This document shows, in pieces, positions 35,159-43,729 of a stretch of DNA of 55,474 nt. The position numbers and the translations under genes are program-made. This DNA comes from CAVXAE01 sp044225565 (GTDB lineage: Bacteria > Pseudomonadota > Gammaproteobacteria > Steroidobacterales > Steroidobacteraceae): NCBI GenBank assembly GCA_044225565.1, contig JBGAIL010000004.1:1-55474 (forward strand), in the 5' to 3' direction. How positions within the stretch are numbered: the first letter of the stretch is position 1; each line of letters starts with the position of its first letter. A model generated the notes under the pieces. It had not been told where the DNA came from. It saw nothing but the letters and a program-made list of their open reading frames with translations, and made no database searches.

Positions 35159-36363
35159 TAGGAAGGACGCACTTGTCACGAGCTTCGGCACGGATTTCCA
35201 TCGTCTGGGTGATTGCGCTGCTCAGCGCGTGCGCTACGCGCGAAGTCGCGGAGCGGCCGACTCCACCTTCACCATTACCCCCAGCGCCTCCCTCAGAGCC
35301 CTATACGGCAACGGACTGGAAGCAGGTCGACGGGTGGAACGAGGACGCGACCCATGAAGCCTGGAGCGCATTTCTCAACACCTGCAAGGCCCGCGGCTCG
35401 CAGCCTTTGTGGAAGCGTGTATGCACAGAAGCCCAGGCACGCACCGTGGCGGAGCCAGGTAGCGCGCGCAGGTTCTTCGAAGAGTTCTTCACGCCTTATC
35501 GCGTAAGGCAGGCGGAGCAGGGTGGTCGAGCCGCCGATACCGGGCTGATCACCGGCTACTACGAGCCCCTGCTGTTCGGTGCACGCAAGCCGGCGCCCAC
35601 CTTCACGGTGCCGCTCTATGCGCCGCCGGACGATCTGCTCGCCATCGATCTCAGCAGCGTGTATCCCGATCTCAAAGGCCGCACGTTGCGCGGTCGTCTG
35701 CAGGGCAAGAAGGTGGTGCCGTATTACAGTCGCGCGGAGCTGGACAACTCGCCACTGATGAAGGGCAAGGAGCTGGTGTGGGTCAATGGCGCGCTGGATG
35801 CCTTCTACCTGCAGGTACAGGGCTCCGGCCGCGTGCAGCTCAACGATGGGCAGACCATCCGGATGGCGTACGCCGACCAGAATGGGCATCCCTATCGCTC
35901 CATCGGGCGCTATCTCATCGACAAAGGTGAGTTGACCGTCGAGCAGGCGACGGCGCAAGGCATCCGTCAGTGGGTGGAGGCGCATCCCGCGCGCACCTCG
36001 GAAGTGCTCAATGCGAATCCGAGCATGGTGTTCTTCCGTGAAGAGCCCATTGCGGATCCGACGCAAGGGCCGAAGGGGGCGCTGGGCGTGCCATTGACGC
36101 CGGGGCGCTCCATTGCGGTGGACCCGCGCTCCATTCCGCTGGGCGCGCCGGTGTTTCTCGCGACTACTTATCCCGCCACGACCACACCATTGCGCCGCCT
36201 GATAATGGCTCAGGATACGGGTGGCGCGATCAAGGGCGCCGTGCGTGCGGATTTCTTCTGGGGCTTCGGCGGCACTGCCCCGGAATCCGCAGGCCGCATG
36301 CGGCAGGACGGGAGATTGTGGATGCTTTGGCCGAAGGAGCAACCGCTGCCGGCGCCTCCTTGA
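35155..36363 (+). CDS. mltA: Membrane-bound lytic murein transglycosylase A
   Basis: MltA cleaves the glycan of peptidoglycan, leaving 1,6-anhydro ends, at the inner face of the outer membrane. The N-terminus carries a lipobox (IALLSACAT, cysteine near 27). GLITGYYEPLL, FYLQVQGSGRVQL and the catalytic-aspartate region QDTGGAIKGAVRADFFWGFG are family hallmarks. ATG 35155 overlaps the previous stop but has poor spacing to a ribosome-binding site. TTG 35173, five bases after GGAAGGA, may be the true start and would shorten the signal by six residues. Confidence 0.94.
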   Translation: MIGRTHLSRASARISIVWVIALLSACATREVAERPTPPSPLPPAPPSEPYTATDWKQVDGWNEDATHEAWSAFLNTCKARGSQPLWKRVCTEAQARTVAEPGSARRFFEEFFTPYRVRQAEQGGRAADTGLITGYYEPLLFGARKPAPTFTVPLYAPPDDLLAIDLSSVYPDLKGRTLRGRLQGKKVVPYYSRAELDNSPLMKGKELVWVNGALDAFYLQVQGSGRVQLNDGQTIRMAYADQNGHPYRSIGRYLIDKGELTVEQATAQGIRQWVEAHPARTSEVLNANPSMVFFREEPIADPTQGPKGALGVPLTPGRSIAVDPRSIPLGAPVFLATTYPATTTPLRRLIMAQDTGGAIKGAVRADFFWGFGGTAPESAGRMRQDGRLWMLWPKEQPLPAPP

Positions 36364-36387
36364 GCGCTGATCCCCAGTCGGCTGCGG

Positions 36388-36864
36388 CTACTTCGGCTGC
36401 TCGATCTTCCTTCCCTGGCTCAGATCGAACACCCGCCTGGCCTCTCCGGCCGGCGCCCAGATCACCAGCACCTTCGTATCCGACTCCTTCGGCACGATGT
36501 GCCGCACGCTGTCGCCGATGCGCACGACGCCGACCATGCCAGGAGTCAGCATGTGCATCTCGCCATTGACCTCGTGGCCCAGCGTTCCCGAGAGCACGTA
36601 GAAGATCTCGAGGGAGCCGTGCTTGTGCGGCGCGACCACCGTGCCGGCGGCCAGCGTCAGCTCCGCGATCTCGATCTCCTTGCCGCCGAGGTTGGATTCG
36701 TCGAGAAGGATCTTCAGGTTCGGAATCTCGACGACGCCCGCGGTGCCGTAGGCGTAGCTCGCGTCGTGTCCTTCGTGGGCGCTGGCCAGGCCGGCGGCCA
36801 TCGCAACGGGGAGGAGCAGGGCCGGCAAGCGGCGCAAGCACTTGTGAGTCGCAGGGCTTGTCAT
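36388..36864 (-). CDS. Exported cupin-domain protein
   Basis: A 158-residue protein with a signal peptide (RRLPALLLPVAMAAGLASAHE, cleavage near AHEG). A single cupin barrel follows, with the metal-binding pattern PHKHGSLEIFYVLSGTLGHEV and a second motif around GDSVRHIVP. The two histidines and glutamate of motif 1 are present. The mature N-terminus HEGHDASYAYG is histidine-rich and could add a metal site. The substrate is unknown. It is convergent with mltA, 24 bases away. Confidence 0.85.
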   Translation of the reverse strand: MTSPATHKCLRRLPALLLPVAMAAGLASAHEGHDASYAYGTAGVVEIPNLKILLDESNLGGKEIEIAELTLAAGTVVAPHKHGSLEIFYVLSGTLGHEVNGEMHMLTPGMVGVVRIGDSVRHIVPKESDTKVLVIWAPAGEARRVFDLSQGRKIEQPK

Positions 36865-36999
36865 GTCAGGACCTCATTGCTTCGTGGGCGTTTTGAGAAG
36901 CGCGTGCACCGGATGCTATCAAAGGCGTCGATGCTTCGCGGGCCGGGCTAATATCAGCTCCATGGGCATGAAGCTGCGCGCACTGGGGACCTGAGTCCG

Positions 37000-37602
37000 A
37001 TGTCGTCCGAAGCGGACCGCATCATCGGCCTTTACCAACGGCACGCTCGCGCATGGGCTGCCGATCGCGGGAGCGCGCTGGTCGAGAAAGCGTGGCTCGA
37101 TCGGTTCATGGCCTTGATGCCTGCGCGCTCGGACATCCTCGATCTGGGTTGCGGCTCCGGGGAGCCCATCGCCCGCTACTTCGTCGAGAATGGCCACCGG
37201 GTCACCGGTGTGGAATCCTCGCCGGACCTCATTGCGATGTGTCGTGAGAGGCTTCCGGAGCAACGCTGGCTGCTCGGAGACATGCGTACGCTTTCCCTGG
37301 AGCAGGCGTTCCACGGCATTCTCGCCTGGGACAGCTTCTTTCACCTGAGCCCCGAGCATCAGCGCCGGATGTTCGATACGTTCGCGGAGCACTCGGCGCC
37401 GCGTGCCGCCTTGATGTTCACCAGCGGCCCGTCATCCGGGGTGGCCATGGGCACCTATGGTGGCGAGCCGCTGTATCACGCGAGCCTGGATGCCGTTGAA
37501 TATCGCGAGCTGCTGGATGCGCACGGGTTCGATGTGGTGTCGCACGTGGTGGAAGACCCCGGGTGCGCCAACAGGACGATCTGGCTCGCCCGGGCTCGAT
37601 AG
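37000..37602 (+). CDS. SAM-dependent methyltransferase
   Basis: A 200-residue class I methyltransferase. Motif I is ILDLGCGSGEPIARYF (about 46-61), and an acidic residue ends strand 2 (VTGVESSPDL). The substrate-side pattern AWDSFFHLSPEHQRRMF is typical of small-molecule methyltransferases near the UbiE/Methyltransf_25 group. The target is not known. It is followed without a gap by remnants of other genes, so its downstream context has been rearranged. Confidence 0.88.
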   Translation: MSSEADRIIGLYQRHARAWAADRGSALVEKAWLDRFMALMPARSDILDLGCGSGEPIARYFVENGHRVTGVESSPDLIAMCRERLPEQRWLLGDMRTLSLEQAFHGILAWDSFFHLSPEHQRRMFDTFAEHSAPRAALMFTSGPSSGVAMGTYGGEPLYHASLDAVEYRELLDAHGFDVVSHVVEDPGCANRTIWLARAR

Positions 37603-37604
37603 CG

Positions 37605-37970
37605 GCGTCATCGTCAGAGCAGGTCGAGCAGTGGATGGACTGGCAGGCAACGGAGCTCAATACCGCATGGCGATATGCCTTCATGGCGCTCATTCGCAAG
37701 AGCGATCAGCACGGGGATCCCGACTCCATCGCCAGGAGTATCGAAAGCTGGAACCGCCACATGCAGATACTGGAAGGGCGGCTCGAGCGGACGGGTGCCT
37801 TCGTGACTGGAAGGACGTTCACCGTCGCCGATGTCGTCATCGGCCTCTCCACGAATCGCTGGCTCATGTCGCCGATCGATCGACCGGCCCTTCCCGCAGT
37901 GCGCGACTATTACGAGCGCCTCAGCGAGCGGCCGGGATTTCTGGAGCACGGGAGGAACGGAATCGAGTGA
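37605..37970 (+). pseudogene. C-terminal remnant of a glutathione S-transferase
   Basis: The frame reads SSEQVEQWMDWQATELN, then GRTFTVADVVIGLSTNRWLM and RDYYERLSERPGFLEHG, which is the helical C-terminal domain of GST-like proteins. The thioredoxin-fold N-terminal domain that binds glutathione is missing. The remnant starts within three bases of the methyltransferase stop. An ATG at 37563 in the same frame is inside the methyltransferase gene and adds unrelated residues. It is probably a deletion product and not a working enzyme. Confidence 0.75.
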
Positions 37971-38037
37971 GGTCATCGCCATCCTCACCTTCGACGGCTT
38001 CAACGAGCTCGATTCCCTCGCCAGCCTGAACGAATGA
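37969..38037 (+). pseudogene. N-terminal fragment of a DJ-1/PfpI family protein
   Basis: Just after the GST remnant, codons read VIAILTFDGFNELDS then SLASLNE and stop. IAILTFDGFNELDS is the first strand and loop of DJ-1/PfpI (GATase1-like) proteins. The start codon and everything after about 22 residues are gone; the GNAT gene begins at the fragment stop. This is a decayed remnant. Confidence 0.6.
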
Positions 38038-38543
38038 TCCGCCCCGCTTCACCCGCAGACGACGCCGGCATCTGGTCCATCCTGGAGCCCGTGCTTCGCG
38101 CGGGCGAAACCTACACGCTGCCCAGAGACATCGGTCGGGAAGACGCGCTCGCCTACTGGCTCGCATCCCGGCACGAAGTCTTCGTGGCCGAAGAAGCAGG
38201 CAGCGTGCTGGGAACCTATTTCCTGCGTGCGAACCAGGGCGGCGGCGGCGCCCACGTCGCCAATTGTGGCTATATGACCGCCACGGCCGCGCAAGGGCGC
38301 GGAGTGGCGCGCGCGATGCTGGAGCACTCGCTCGCGAGGGCGCAGGAGCGGGGATTCCGCGCCATGCAGTTCAACTTCGTTGTGAGCTCGAATGCGCGTG
38401 CCATCCGCACCTGGCAGGCGTACGGCTTCGAAGTGGTCGGCCGGCTGCCGGCGGCTTTTCAGCACCCCTCGCTCGGGTTCATCGATGCGCTCGTCATGTA
38501 CCGGGCGCTCAATGCCCCAGAAAGATCTTCATCTGCTCGTTGA
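38034..38543 (+). CDS. GNAT family N-acetyltransferase
   Basis: A 169-residue acetyltransferase. The N-terminal IRPASPADDAGIWSILEPVL, acetyl-CoA loop TAAQGRGVARAMLEHSL (motif A, about 84-100) and NARAIRTWQAYGFEVVGRLPAAF (motif B) are clear. Proteins of this type acetylate small amines, antibiotics or protein N-termini; the substrate is unknown. The ATG overlaps the stop of the DJ-1 remnant. The last 35 bases overlap the antisense gene at 38509. Confidence 0.9.
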   Translation: MIRPASPADDAGIWSILEPVLRAGETYTLPRDIGREDALAYWLASRHEVFVAEEAGSVLGTYFLRANQGGGGAHVANCGYMTATAAQGRGVARAMLEHSLARAQERGFRAMQFNFVVSSNARAIRTWQAYGFEVVGRLPAAFQHPSLGFIDALVMYRALNAPERSSSAR

Positions 38544-38850
38544 ACTGCGCGGCCACCTTCTGCAGCCGGTCCACCGCCGCATTGTGCAGCTTCGCGGCGT
38601 CGGCTGCGGACATCCGCCCCTGCTTCACCTCGAAGGCCAGGCACTTGGTGTACGTCTCCACGTCCGTGTTGTAGCGCTTCACCGTCTGCATGGCCTCGCG
38701 CATCTGCGCATCGGTCGCCGTGTCGGCCTGCGGCACCTTGCTGGGTGCCTGCGGCAGCGTGCAGCCCGCCAGCGAAGGGCTGGAGAACGCAAAGGTGGCC
38801 GCGAGAAGGGGGAAAGTCCGGAAAACGAAGGAACGGGTTCGATGTGTCAC
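38509..38850 (-). CDS. Small exported protein downstream of ftsX
   Basis: A 113-residue protein. A GTG overlapping the ftsX stop (GTGA) gives an N-terminus with a signal peptide (TFPLLAATFAFSSPSLAGC). The mature part is helical and charged (MREAMQTVKRYNTDVETYTKCLAFEVKQG, AADAAKLHNAAVDRLQKVAAQFNEQM). A lipoprotein reading (SLAGC) is possible. I do not recognise a named family, though small periplasmic coiled-coil proteins look like this. Coupling to ftsX suggests co-translation with the division ABC complex. Confidence 0.7.
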   Translation of the reverse strand: MTHRTRSFVFRTFPLLAATFAFSSPSLAGCTLPQAPSKVPQADTATDAQMREAMQTVKRYNTDVETYTKCLAFEVKQGRMSAADAAKLHNAAVDRLQKVAAQFNEQMKIFLGH

Positions 38851-39770
38851 GCGCGAGGCTCGATGCTCCGTAGATGTCTTGCGGCCGAGATCCAAGCTCC
38901 CAGCCAGCCCAGCAATACGCCGGTGCCGAGCAGTGCGATCGCTTCGTCGCTCGCCAGCCCGGCCAGTGCGAACGAGCTTCCGTACAGCCGCGCGAGATTC
39001 TCCACCGGCACCGAAAGCCACGCCACTGCAGCCGCGACTATGGCCCACGCGAGCAGCGCACCCAGCGCGCCGTACAGCGTGCCGGTATAGAGGAACGGCC
39101 GGCGCACGAACGCATTGGATCCGCCGACCAGCTTCGTCACCTCGATCTCCGCGCGACGGTTGAGGATCTCCAGCCGGATGGTGTTGCCGATCACTGCGAG
39201 CACGCCGACGCCGAGCACGATGGAGGCGATCAGCAGCAGGCCGCGCAGCAGATCCAGGATGGCCGCGAAGCGCGTCACCCACTCGGAGTCGATCTGCACC
39301 TGGTCGACTTCCGGCCACGCAATGAAGTATTTCCGCAGCGCTTCGAGATCGGTCGGCCCATCGCCGCCCCCCTTGGGACGGATGTGCAGAACGTGCGGCA
39401 GTGGATTCTGCTGAAGGGCCTCGAGCGCCGTGCCGAAGCCCGAATACTTGCGGAATTCCTCCAGCGCCTGGTCGGACGAGATCAGCGTGACTTCTTCGAT
39501 GTCCGCTCTCTCACGCGCGCTCGTCGCCAGCTGCTTCGCCTTGGTGAGCGGGACATCCGTCTTGAGGTACACGGAGAGATCGATGGCGTTGGCGAACCCC
39601 CCCGTTGCCGCGCTGGCGTTGTTCACGAACAGGCGCAGTCCGGCGGGCAGTGCGAGCGCCAGCGCAATGACGATGAGGGTGAGCAGCGTCGCGAGCGGGC
39701 TGCGCGCGAGCCGCCCGACGGAGCTCAGGAACGCATGGCCATGGCGCGTGGCGTAGGACGAAAGGCTCAT
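38847..39770 (-). CDS. ftsX: Cell division protein FtsX
   Basis: FtsX is the membrane subunit of the FtsEX complex, which activates periplasmic murein hydrolases at the septum through EnvC-like proteins. The 307 residues include helix 1 (LATLLTLIVIALALALPAGL, about 27-47), a periplasmic loop (about 60-180) and three C-terminal helices, with the conserved RRAEIEVTKLVGGSNAFVRRPFLYTG between helices. The frame runs upstream in the wrong context; ATG 39770 overlaps the FtsE stop by four bases. Confidence 0.95.
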   Translation of the reverse strand: MSLSSYATRHGHAFLSSVGRLARSPLATLLTLIVIALALALPAGLRLFVNNASAATGGFANAIDLSVYLKTDVPLTKAKQLATSARERADIEEVTLISSDQALEEFRKYSGFGTALEALQQNPLPHVLHIRPKGGGDGPTDLEALRKYFIAWPEVDQVQIDSEWVTRFAAILDLLRGLLLIASIVLGVGVLAVIGNTIRLEILNRRAEIEVTKLVGGSNAFVRRPFLYTGTLYGALGALLAWAIVAAAVAWLSVPVENLARLYGSSFALAGLASDEAIALLGTGVLLGWLGAWISAARHLRSIEPRA

Positions 39771-40459
39771 CGCGTCGCCGTGAAGTGCGGCAGGCCATCG
39801 TCCTGGGCGGCCTGCACGTGCCCGTGGTCGAGCACGATCTCGCGTTGCGCGAACTCGCGCACCAGATGCAGGTCGTGCGAGGCGATCACCACCGTCACGC
39901 CCACTTCCTGGAAGCGCTTGAAGAGCTGCATCACTTCCATTGCGAGATCGGGGTCCAGGTTGCCGGTGGGCTCGTCCGCGATGAGGATGGAGGGCTTGCT
40001 GATCACCGCGCGCGCGATGCCCACGCGCTGCTGCTCGCCCACGGAAAGCTCGAGCGGTGAGCTGCGCTCCTTGCCGAGCAGGCCCACCTGGTCCAGCGCC
40101 GCGCGAACGCGTTTGTCGATCTCCTTCAGCGGCGCATCCGCGACGATGAGCGGCAACGCCACGTTGTCGTACACGGGACGGTCGGCAAGCAGCTTGTGAT
40201 CCTGGAACACCATGCCGATGCGGCGCCGGAATGCGGGAATGTGCCGCGAGCGAACGGTGTTCGTGTTCTTGCCGTCCACGACCACCGCGCCGCGCGTGGG
40301 ACGTTCGAGCAGCGCGATGTGCTTGAGCACCGTGCTCTTGCCTGCGCCGGAACGGCCCGTTAGGAATGCCATTTCGCCGGCTTCGACACGGAAGCTCACG
40401 TTCGAGAGCGCCTCGCGTCCGTTCGGATAGCGCTTGCTCACTTTCTCGAAGGAGATCAT
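39767..40459 (-). CDS. ftsE: Cell division ATP-binding protein FtsE
   Basis: FtsE is the ATPase of FtsEX. The 230 residues hold Walker A GRSGAGKST, signature LSVGEQQRVGIARA, Walker B ILIADEPTGNLDP and H-loop ASHD. The start MISFEKVSKRYPNG is standard, and the ATG overlaps the FtsY stop (ATGA), so ftsY, ftsE and ftsX are translated as one coupled unit. Confidence 0.97.
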   Translation of the reverse strand: MISFEKVSKRYPNGREALSNVSFRVEAGEMAFLTGRSGAGKSTVLKHIALLERPTRGAVVVDGKNTNTVRSRHIPAFRRRIGMVFQDHKLLADRPVYDNVALPLIVADAPLKEIDKRVRAALDQVGLLGKERSSPLELSVGEQQRVGIARAVISKPSILIADEPTGNLDPDLAMEVMQLFKRFQEVGVTVVIASHDLHLVREFAQREIVLDHGHVQAAQDDGLPHFTATR

Positions 40460-41466
40460 GGGTGCGCGCTCTTGCCGTCCACCAGTGCGGCGGCGAAGGC
40501 TTGCGCATCGAATTCGCCGAAATCCTCGGGCGACTCGCCGATGCCGATGTAGCGTATCGGGAGCCCGAGCTTGCGCGCGATGGCGATCACGATGCCGCCT
40601 TTCGCCGTGCCATCCAGCTTGGTGATGACGAGCCCGGTGACGCCGACCGCTTCGTGGAACTGAACGGCCTGCGACAGGGCGTTCTGGCCCTGGTTCGCGT
40701 CGAGCACGAGCAGGACTTCGTGCGGTGCCGTGGGGTCCACGCGCTGCAGCACCCGCTTCACCTTCTTGAGCTCTTCCATGAGATGGGATTGGCTGTGCAG
40801 CCGGCCTGCGGTGTCCGCGATCATCACATCCATGCCCCGTCCGCGGGCGGCCTGCAGGGCATCGAAGACGACCGCGCCCGGGTCCGCGCCCGCCTGCTGG
40901 GCCGCGAACGCCGCGCCGGAGCGTTCTGCCCAGACATTCAACTGCTCCATCGCGGCGGCGCGGAACGTGTCGCCCGCGGCGAGCATGACGCTGCGGCCGG
41001 ATTCGGCAAGACGGCGGGCGAGTTTGCCGATGGTGGTGGTCTTGCCGGAGCCATTCACGCCCACCACCAGAATCACGAAAGGCTTGCCGGCACCCGCTGG
41101 TGAGGCTCCGCGTGCGCTACCCGTCGGGGGAAGCACCAGCGGTTTCGCAACCGGAGTCAGAATTTCCTCGACCGCCGTGCGCAGCGCAGCGATGAGCGCC
41201 TCGACGTCCGCCAGCTCCTTGCGCGCTACGCGCTTGTTGAGACCCGAAAGGATGTGCTGCGTGGCTTCCACGCCCACGTCCGCCGTCAGCAGGCGCGTCT
41301 CCAGCTCTTCGAGCGCGGCCTCGTCGATGGCACGCCCGCGGAACAGGTTGCCGAGATCGTAGCTGAGCCAGGAGTCGCCGCGGTTGAGGCGGGCCCGGAG
41401 GCGTCCGAAGAAGCCCTGGCGTCCCTCTTTCTCCTGGCCGCCTGTGTCTTTCGCTTCGCGCGCCAC
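40456..41466 (-). CDS. ftsY: Signal recognition particle receptor FtsY
   Basis: FtsY docks ribosomes carrying SRP at the inner membrane. The NG domain shows the G1 loop VGVNGSGKTTTIGKLA, G3 DTAGR, G4 TKLDGTAKGG and the final GIGESPEDFGEFD. The acidic N-terminal A domain is short. The frame is open upstream to 41607, but those residues are arginine/proline-rich noise and antisense to no conserved region. GTG 41466 (VAREAKDTGGQEKEGRQGFF) is the best start. The esterase gene ends five bases upstream on the same strand. Confidence 0.94.
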   Translation of the reverse strand: MAREAKDTGGQEKEGRQGFFGRLRARLNRGDSWLSYDLGNLFRGRAIDEAALEELETRLLTADVGVEATQHILSGLNKRVARKELADVEALIAALRTAVEEILTPVAKPLVLPPTGSARGASPAGAGKPFVILVVGVNGSGKTTTIGKLARRLAESGRSVMLAAGDTFRAAAMEQLNVWAERSGAAFAAQQAGADPGAVVFDALQAARGRGMDVMIADTAGRLHSQSHLMEELKKVKRVLQRVDPTAPHEVLLVLDANQGQNALSQAVQFHEAVGVTGLVITKLDGTAKGGIVIAIARKLGLPIRYIGIGESPEDFGEFDAQAFAAALVDGKSAHP

Positions 41467-41470
41467 TAGG

Positions 41471-43570
41471 TCAGGGCTGGACGACGGTGGGATCGGAGAT
41501 GGCCACCACCGTGCCGCCGCTGGCGGCGAACGTGACGGCCTCGGTCTGCATCTCGATGGTGGTGTCCTGGCTCGAGGACGGATCGATGATGCTGCCATGA
41601 TCCCCATAGACGAAATTCACGTAGCCCTGCGACACCGCGTTCGCGCCGGGCGTCGAGATGCGCGGCAGCCCGGCCGCGTCGATGAGCCGCTGCGTCGCCG
41701 AGTTCACGACCACCTGGTCGGAGGGCGAGGTCTGGCCGCCACCGAGGTCGCCGCCTCCCACCACCTGGAACAGCAGGGTGGGGCGGGCAGCCGCGGCCGC
41801 GGCGATGTAGTTCACCGGGTCACCGGCATCCACGATGGTTTGCAGGTCGCGCACGAACTGAGCATACAACGTCGAGCCTTGCGTGACTCCCTGCGCGGCG
41901 AGCGCTTGCAGGATCGTCGGGCCGAACGCAGGCGATTCGAGAATGGTGCGCGCCACGCCGCCGCCCGCCATCGCGAGCACGCTGGTCTGCACCTCGGAGG
42001 GTCCGGCCGTGGCGAGGAACACCGTGCCGACGATGCCGCCCAGCGAGTGGCCGACATAATGGATGCGCGTGGTGTCGATGTCTCCCGCCTGGTCCCCATC
42101 GAGATCCAGATCGCCGAGCGAGCGCACGAGCGCGAGCAGGTCCACGGCGCCCTGGCGCAGGTTGTCCCGCGAGACGATGGGATGCGGAAGGTTCACGAAC
42201 TGCAGCCCCGAGCGGTCGATGATGCCGTCCGGCCCGGCCGCGAGTGTTTCGTTGTTCACCACGTCGAGGTTGAACGTGCGCTCGTTGCTCGCCTGATAGA
42301 AGGGGTTGGTCGTGTCCGTGATGCCGTGCATCGGCAGGTCGATCGACACCACCACGTAGCCCTGGCTCGCATAGGTGTCCGCGACGCCGATGGCGTCCAG
42401 CCGGTTGCGCGTGAGGCCGTGCTGGAAGATGAGCACGGGCCAGCCGTTCACCGGCTTCACGCCGGCGCTCGGCGAGCTGGCATTCGGCACGGTGACGAAC
42501 ACCGGAATCTGGATCGTCTCCGTGGCCACGGGCACCGGATTGAAGCGCGTCAGAAAAGTGCTGGTCGCATCGAGCGGTGAAGGCCCGCCATGCCACGCGG
42601 TGTCGAGTGGCGCCGTGGGATTCGCCTCGCTCGGCCGGGACAGATAGTAGGGAATGGTGAAAGTGCCGGCGTAGACGTTCGCGATGCCCGCCAGGCTCGG
42701 CTCGAGCGCAGAGGTGGGCAGCCCCGTGTTCTGCACGACGATGGGCTGGCCCGTGGTCGTCTGGCCGAGCACGTCCAGGGTGTCGTGCGTCGATTCGGTG
42801 GAGAAGCTGAAGGAGAGCACCACGGTGGCGGGATCGATGCCCAGCGCCTGCGCGATCTGCAGATGCGCGCCGGTGAGCTGGCAGATGCCGTTCATCGAAG
42901 TATTGGTGATGCTCGAGCAGCTCGGCAGCGCCGCCTTGATGGCGGCATAGTCGTCGTCCGCCGTCGCGGCACCGCCGCCCGCCTGGATCTCGTTCGTGAG
43001 GAGCACCAGGTAGCCGTTGTTCGTGGCGCCTGTGCTCGGCACGAGCGGCTTGAGCGGCGTGATCTCGAGGATGGTATTTCCCACGCTCGCATCTGCGGCG
43101 ACGCCTACGCTCACATCGGCCGTAGCCGGATCCGTGCCGATGACCAATGGGCGCACGACGCCCGTCGTCGCTTTCGTGCCGTTGTCGATTTCCACCTGGA
43201 TGACGCGCACCGATGTCGCAGTGAGCGAGTCCGGATCGATGGCGCCGCCGAAACGCGTGCGGATCGGCGCCGTGGTCGAGAAGCCGTCGAGTGAGTTGAG
43301 CCCCACCTGGTTCGGCGAGAGCGCGTTCGCGGGCTGGATGTTCAGCGTGCCGTCCGTGGAGCCGGCGAAATACAGGTCCGTCGGGAAGGGCAGCACGCCC
43401 TGCAGCGGCTGGAACAGCGCGGCCGTGGCCGCTGGCTGGGGGTTGTTGCCGCCCGGATTGCCGTTGCCGCTGGTAGGGTCCGTGTCACCGATATCGGGGC
43501 CGTTGGAGCTCGAGCAGGCCGCCAGGGTGAGGAGCGTCCCGGCGACGGCGATCGCGTTCAGCCTCTTCAT
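41471..43570 (-). CDS. Large extracellular lipase/esterase lipoprotein
   Basis: A 699-residue lipoprotein: MKRLNAIAVAGTLLTLAACSSS with acceptor cysteine 19, then a Gly/Asn/Pro linker. The N-terminal third is beta-rich, and the C-terminal half is an alpha/beta-hydrolase with GWPVLIFQHGLTRNR (oxyanion region), nucleophile serine in YVGHSLGGIVGT, and a late aspartate and histidine in VNFVYGDHGSIID. This layout resembles Pla-1/VolA-type surface lipases that act on lysophospholipids. ATG 43570 follows GGAGG at good spacing; an earlier in-frame start lacks this. It sits upstream of ftsY with five bases between, which is not the usual neighbour. Confidence 0.87.
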   Translation of the reverse strand: MKRLNAIAVAGTLLTLAACSSSNGPDIGDTDPTSGNGNPGGNNPQPAATAALFQPLQGVLPFPTDLYFAGSTDGTLNIQPANALSPNQVGLNSLDGFSTTAPIRTRFGGAIDPDSLTATSVRVIQVEIDNGTKATTGVVRPLVIGTDPATADVSVGVAADASVGNTILEITPLKPLVPSTGATNNGYLVLLTNEIQAGGGAATADDDYAAIKAALPSCSSITNTSMNGICQLTGAHLQIAQALGIDPATVVLSFSFSTESTHDTLDVLGQTTTGQPIVVQNTGLPTSALEPSLAGIANVYAGTFTIPYYLSRPSEANPTAPLDTAWHGGPSPLDATSTFLTRFNPVPVATETIQIPVFVTVPNASSPSAGVKPVNGWPVLIFQHGLTRNRLDAIGVADTYASQGYVVVSIDLPMHGITDTTNPFYQASNERTFNLDVVNNETLAAGPDGIIDRSGLQFVNLPHPIVSRDNLRQGAVDLLALVRSLGDLDLDGDQAGDIDTTRIHYVGHSLGGIVGTVFLATAGPSEVQTSVLAMAGGGVARTILESPAFGPTILQALAAQGVTQGSTLYAQFVRDLQTIVDAGDPVNYIAAAAAARPTLLFQVVGGGDLGGGQTSPSDQVVVNSATQRLIDAAGLPRISTPGANAVSQGYVNFVYGDHGSIIDPSSSQDTTIEMQTEAVTFAASGGTVVAISDPTVVQP

Positions 43571-43729
43571 GTGGAGCCTCCAGGATTCCTTGTTCATGCC
43601 GGGCTCGTTGGACCCAAGCTTGTGGAAGGCCGACTTCGACGGCACCCGTTGCGGCGGTGCCGATTCCGACGATGGAGTAGGGTACGCTTAAGGCCGGAAA
43701 GGTGGCAAGACGCGGGCGGCCCACTCTCG

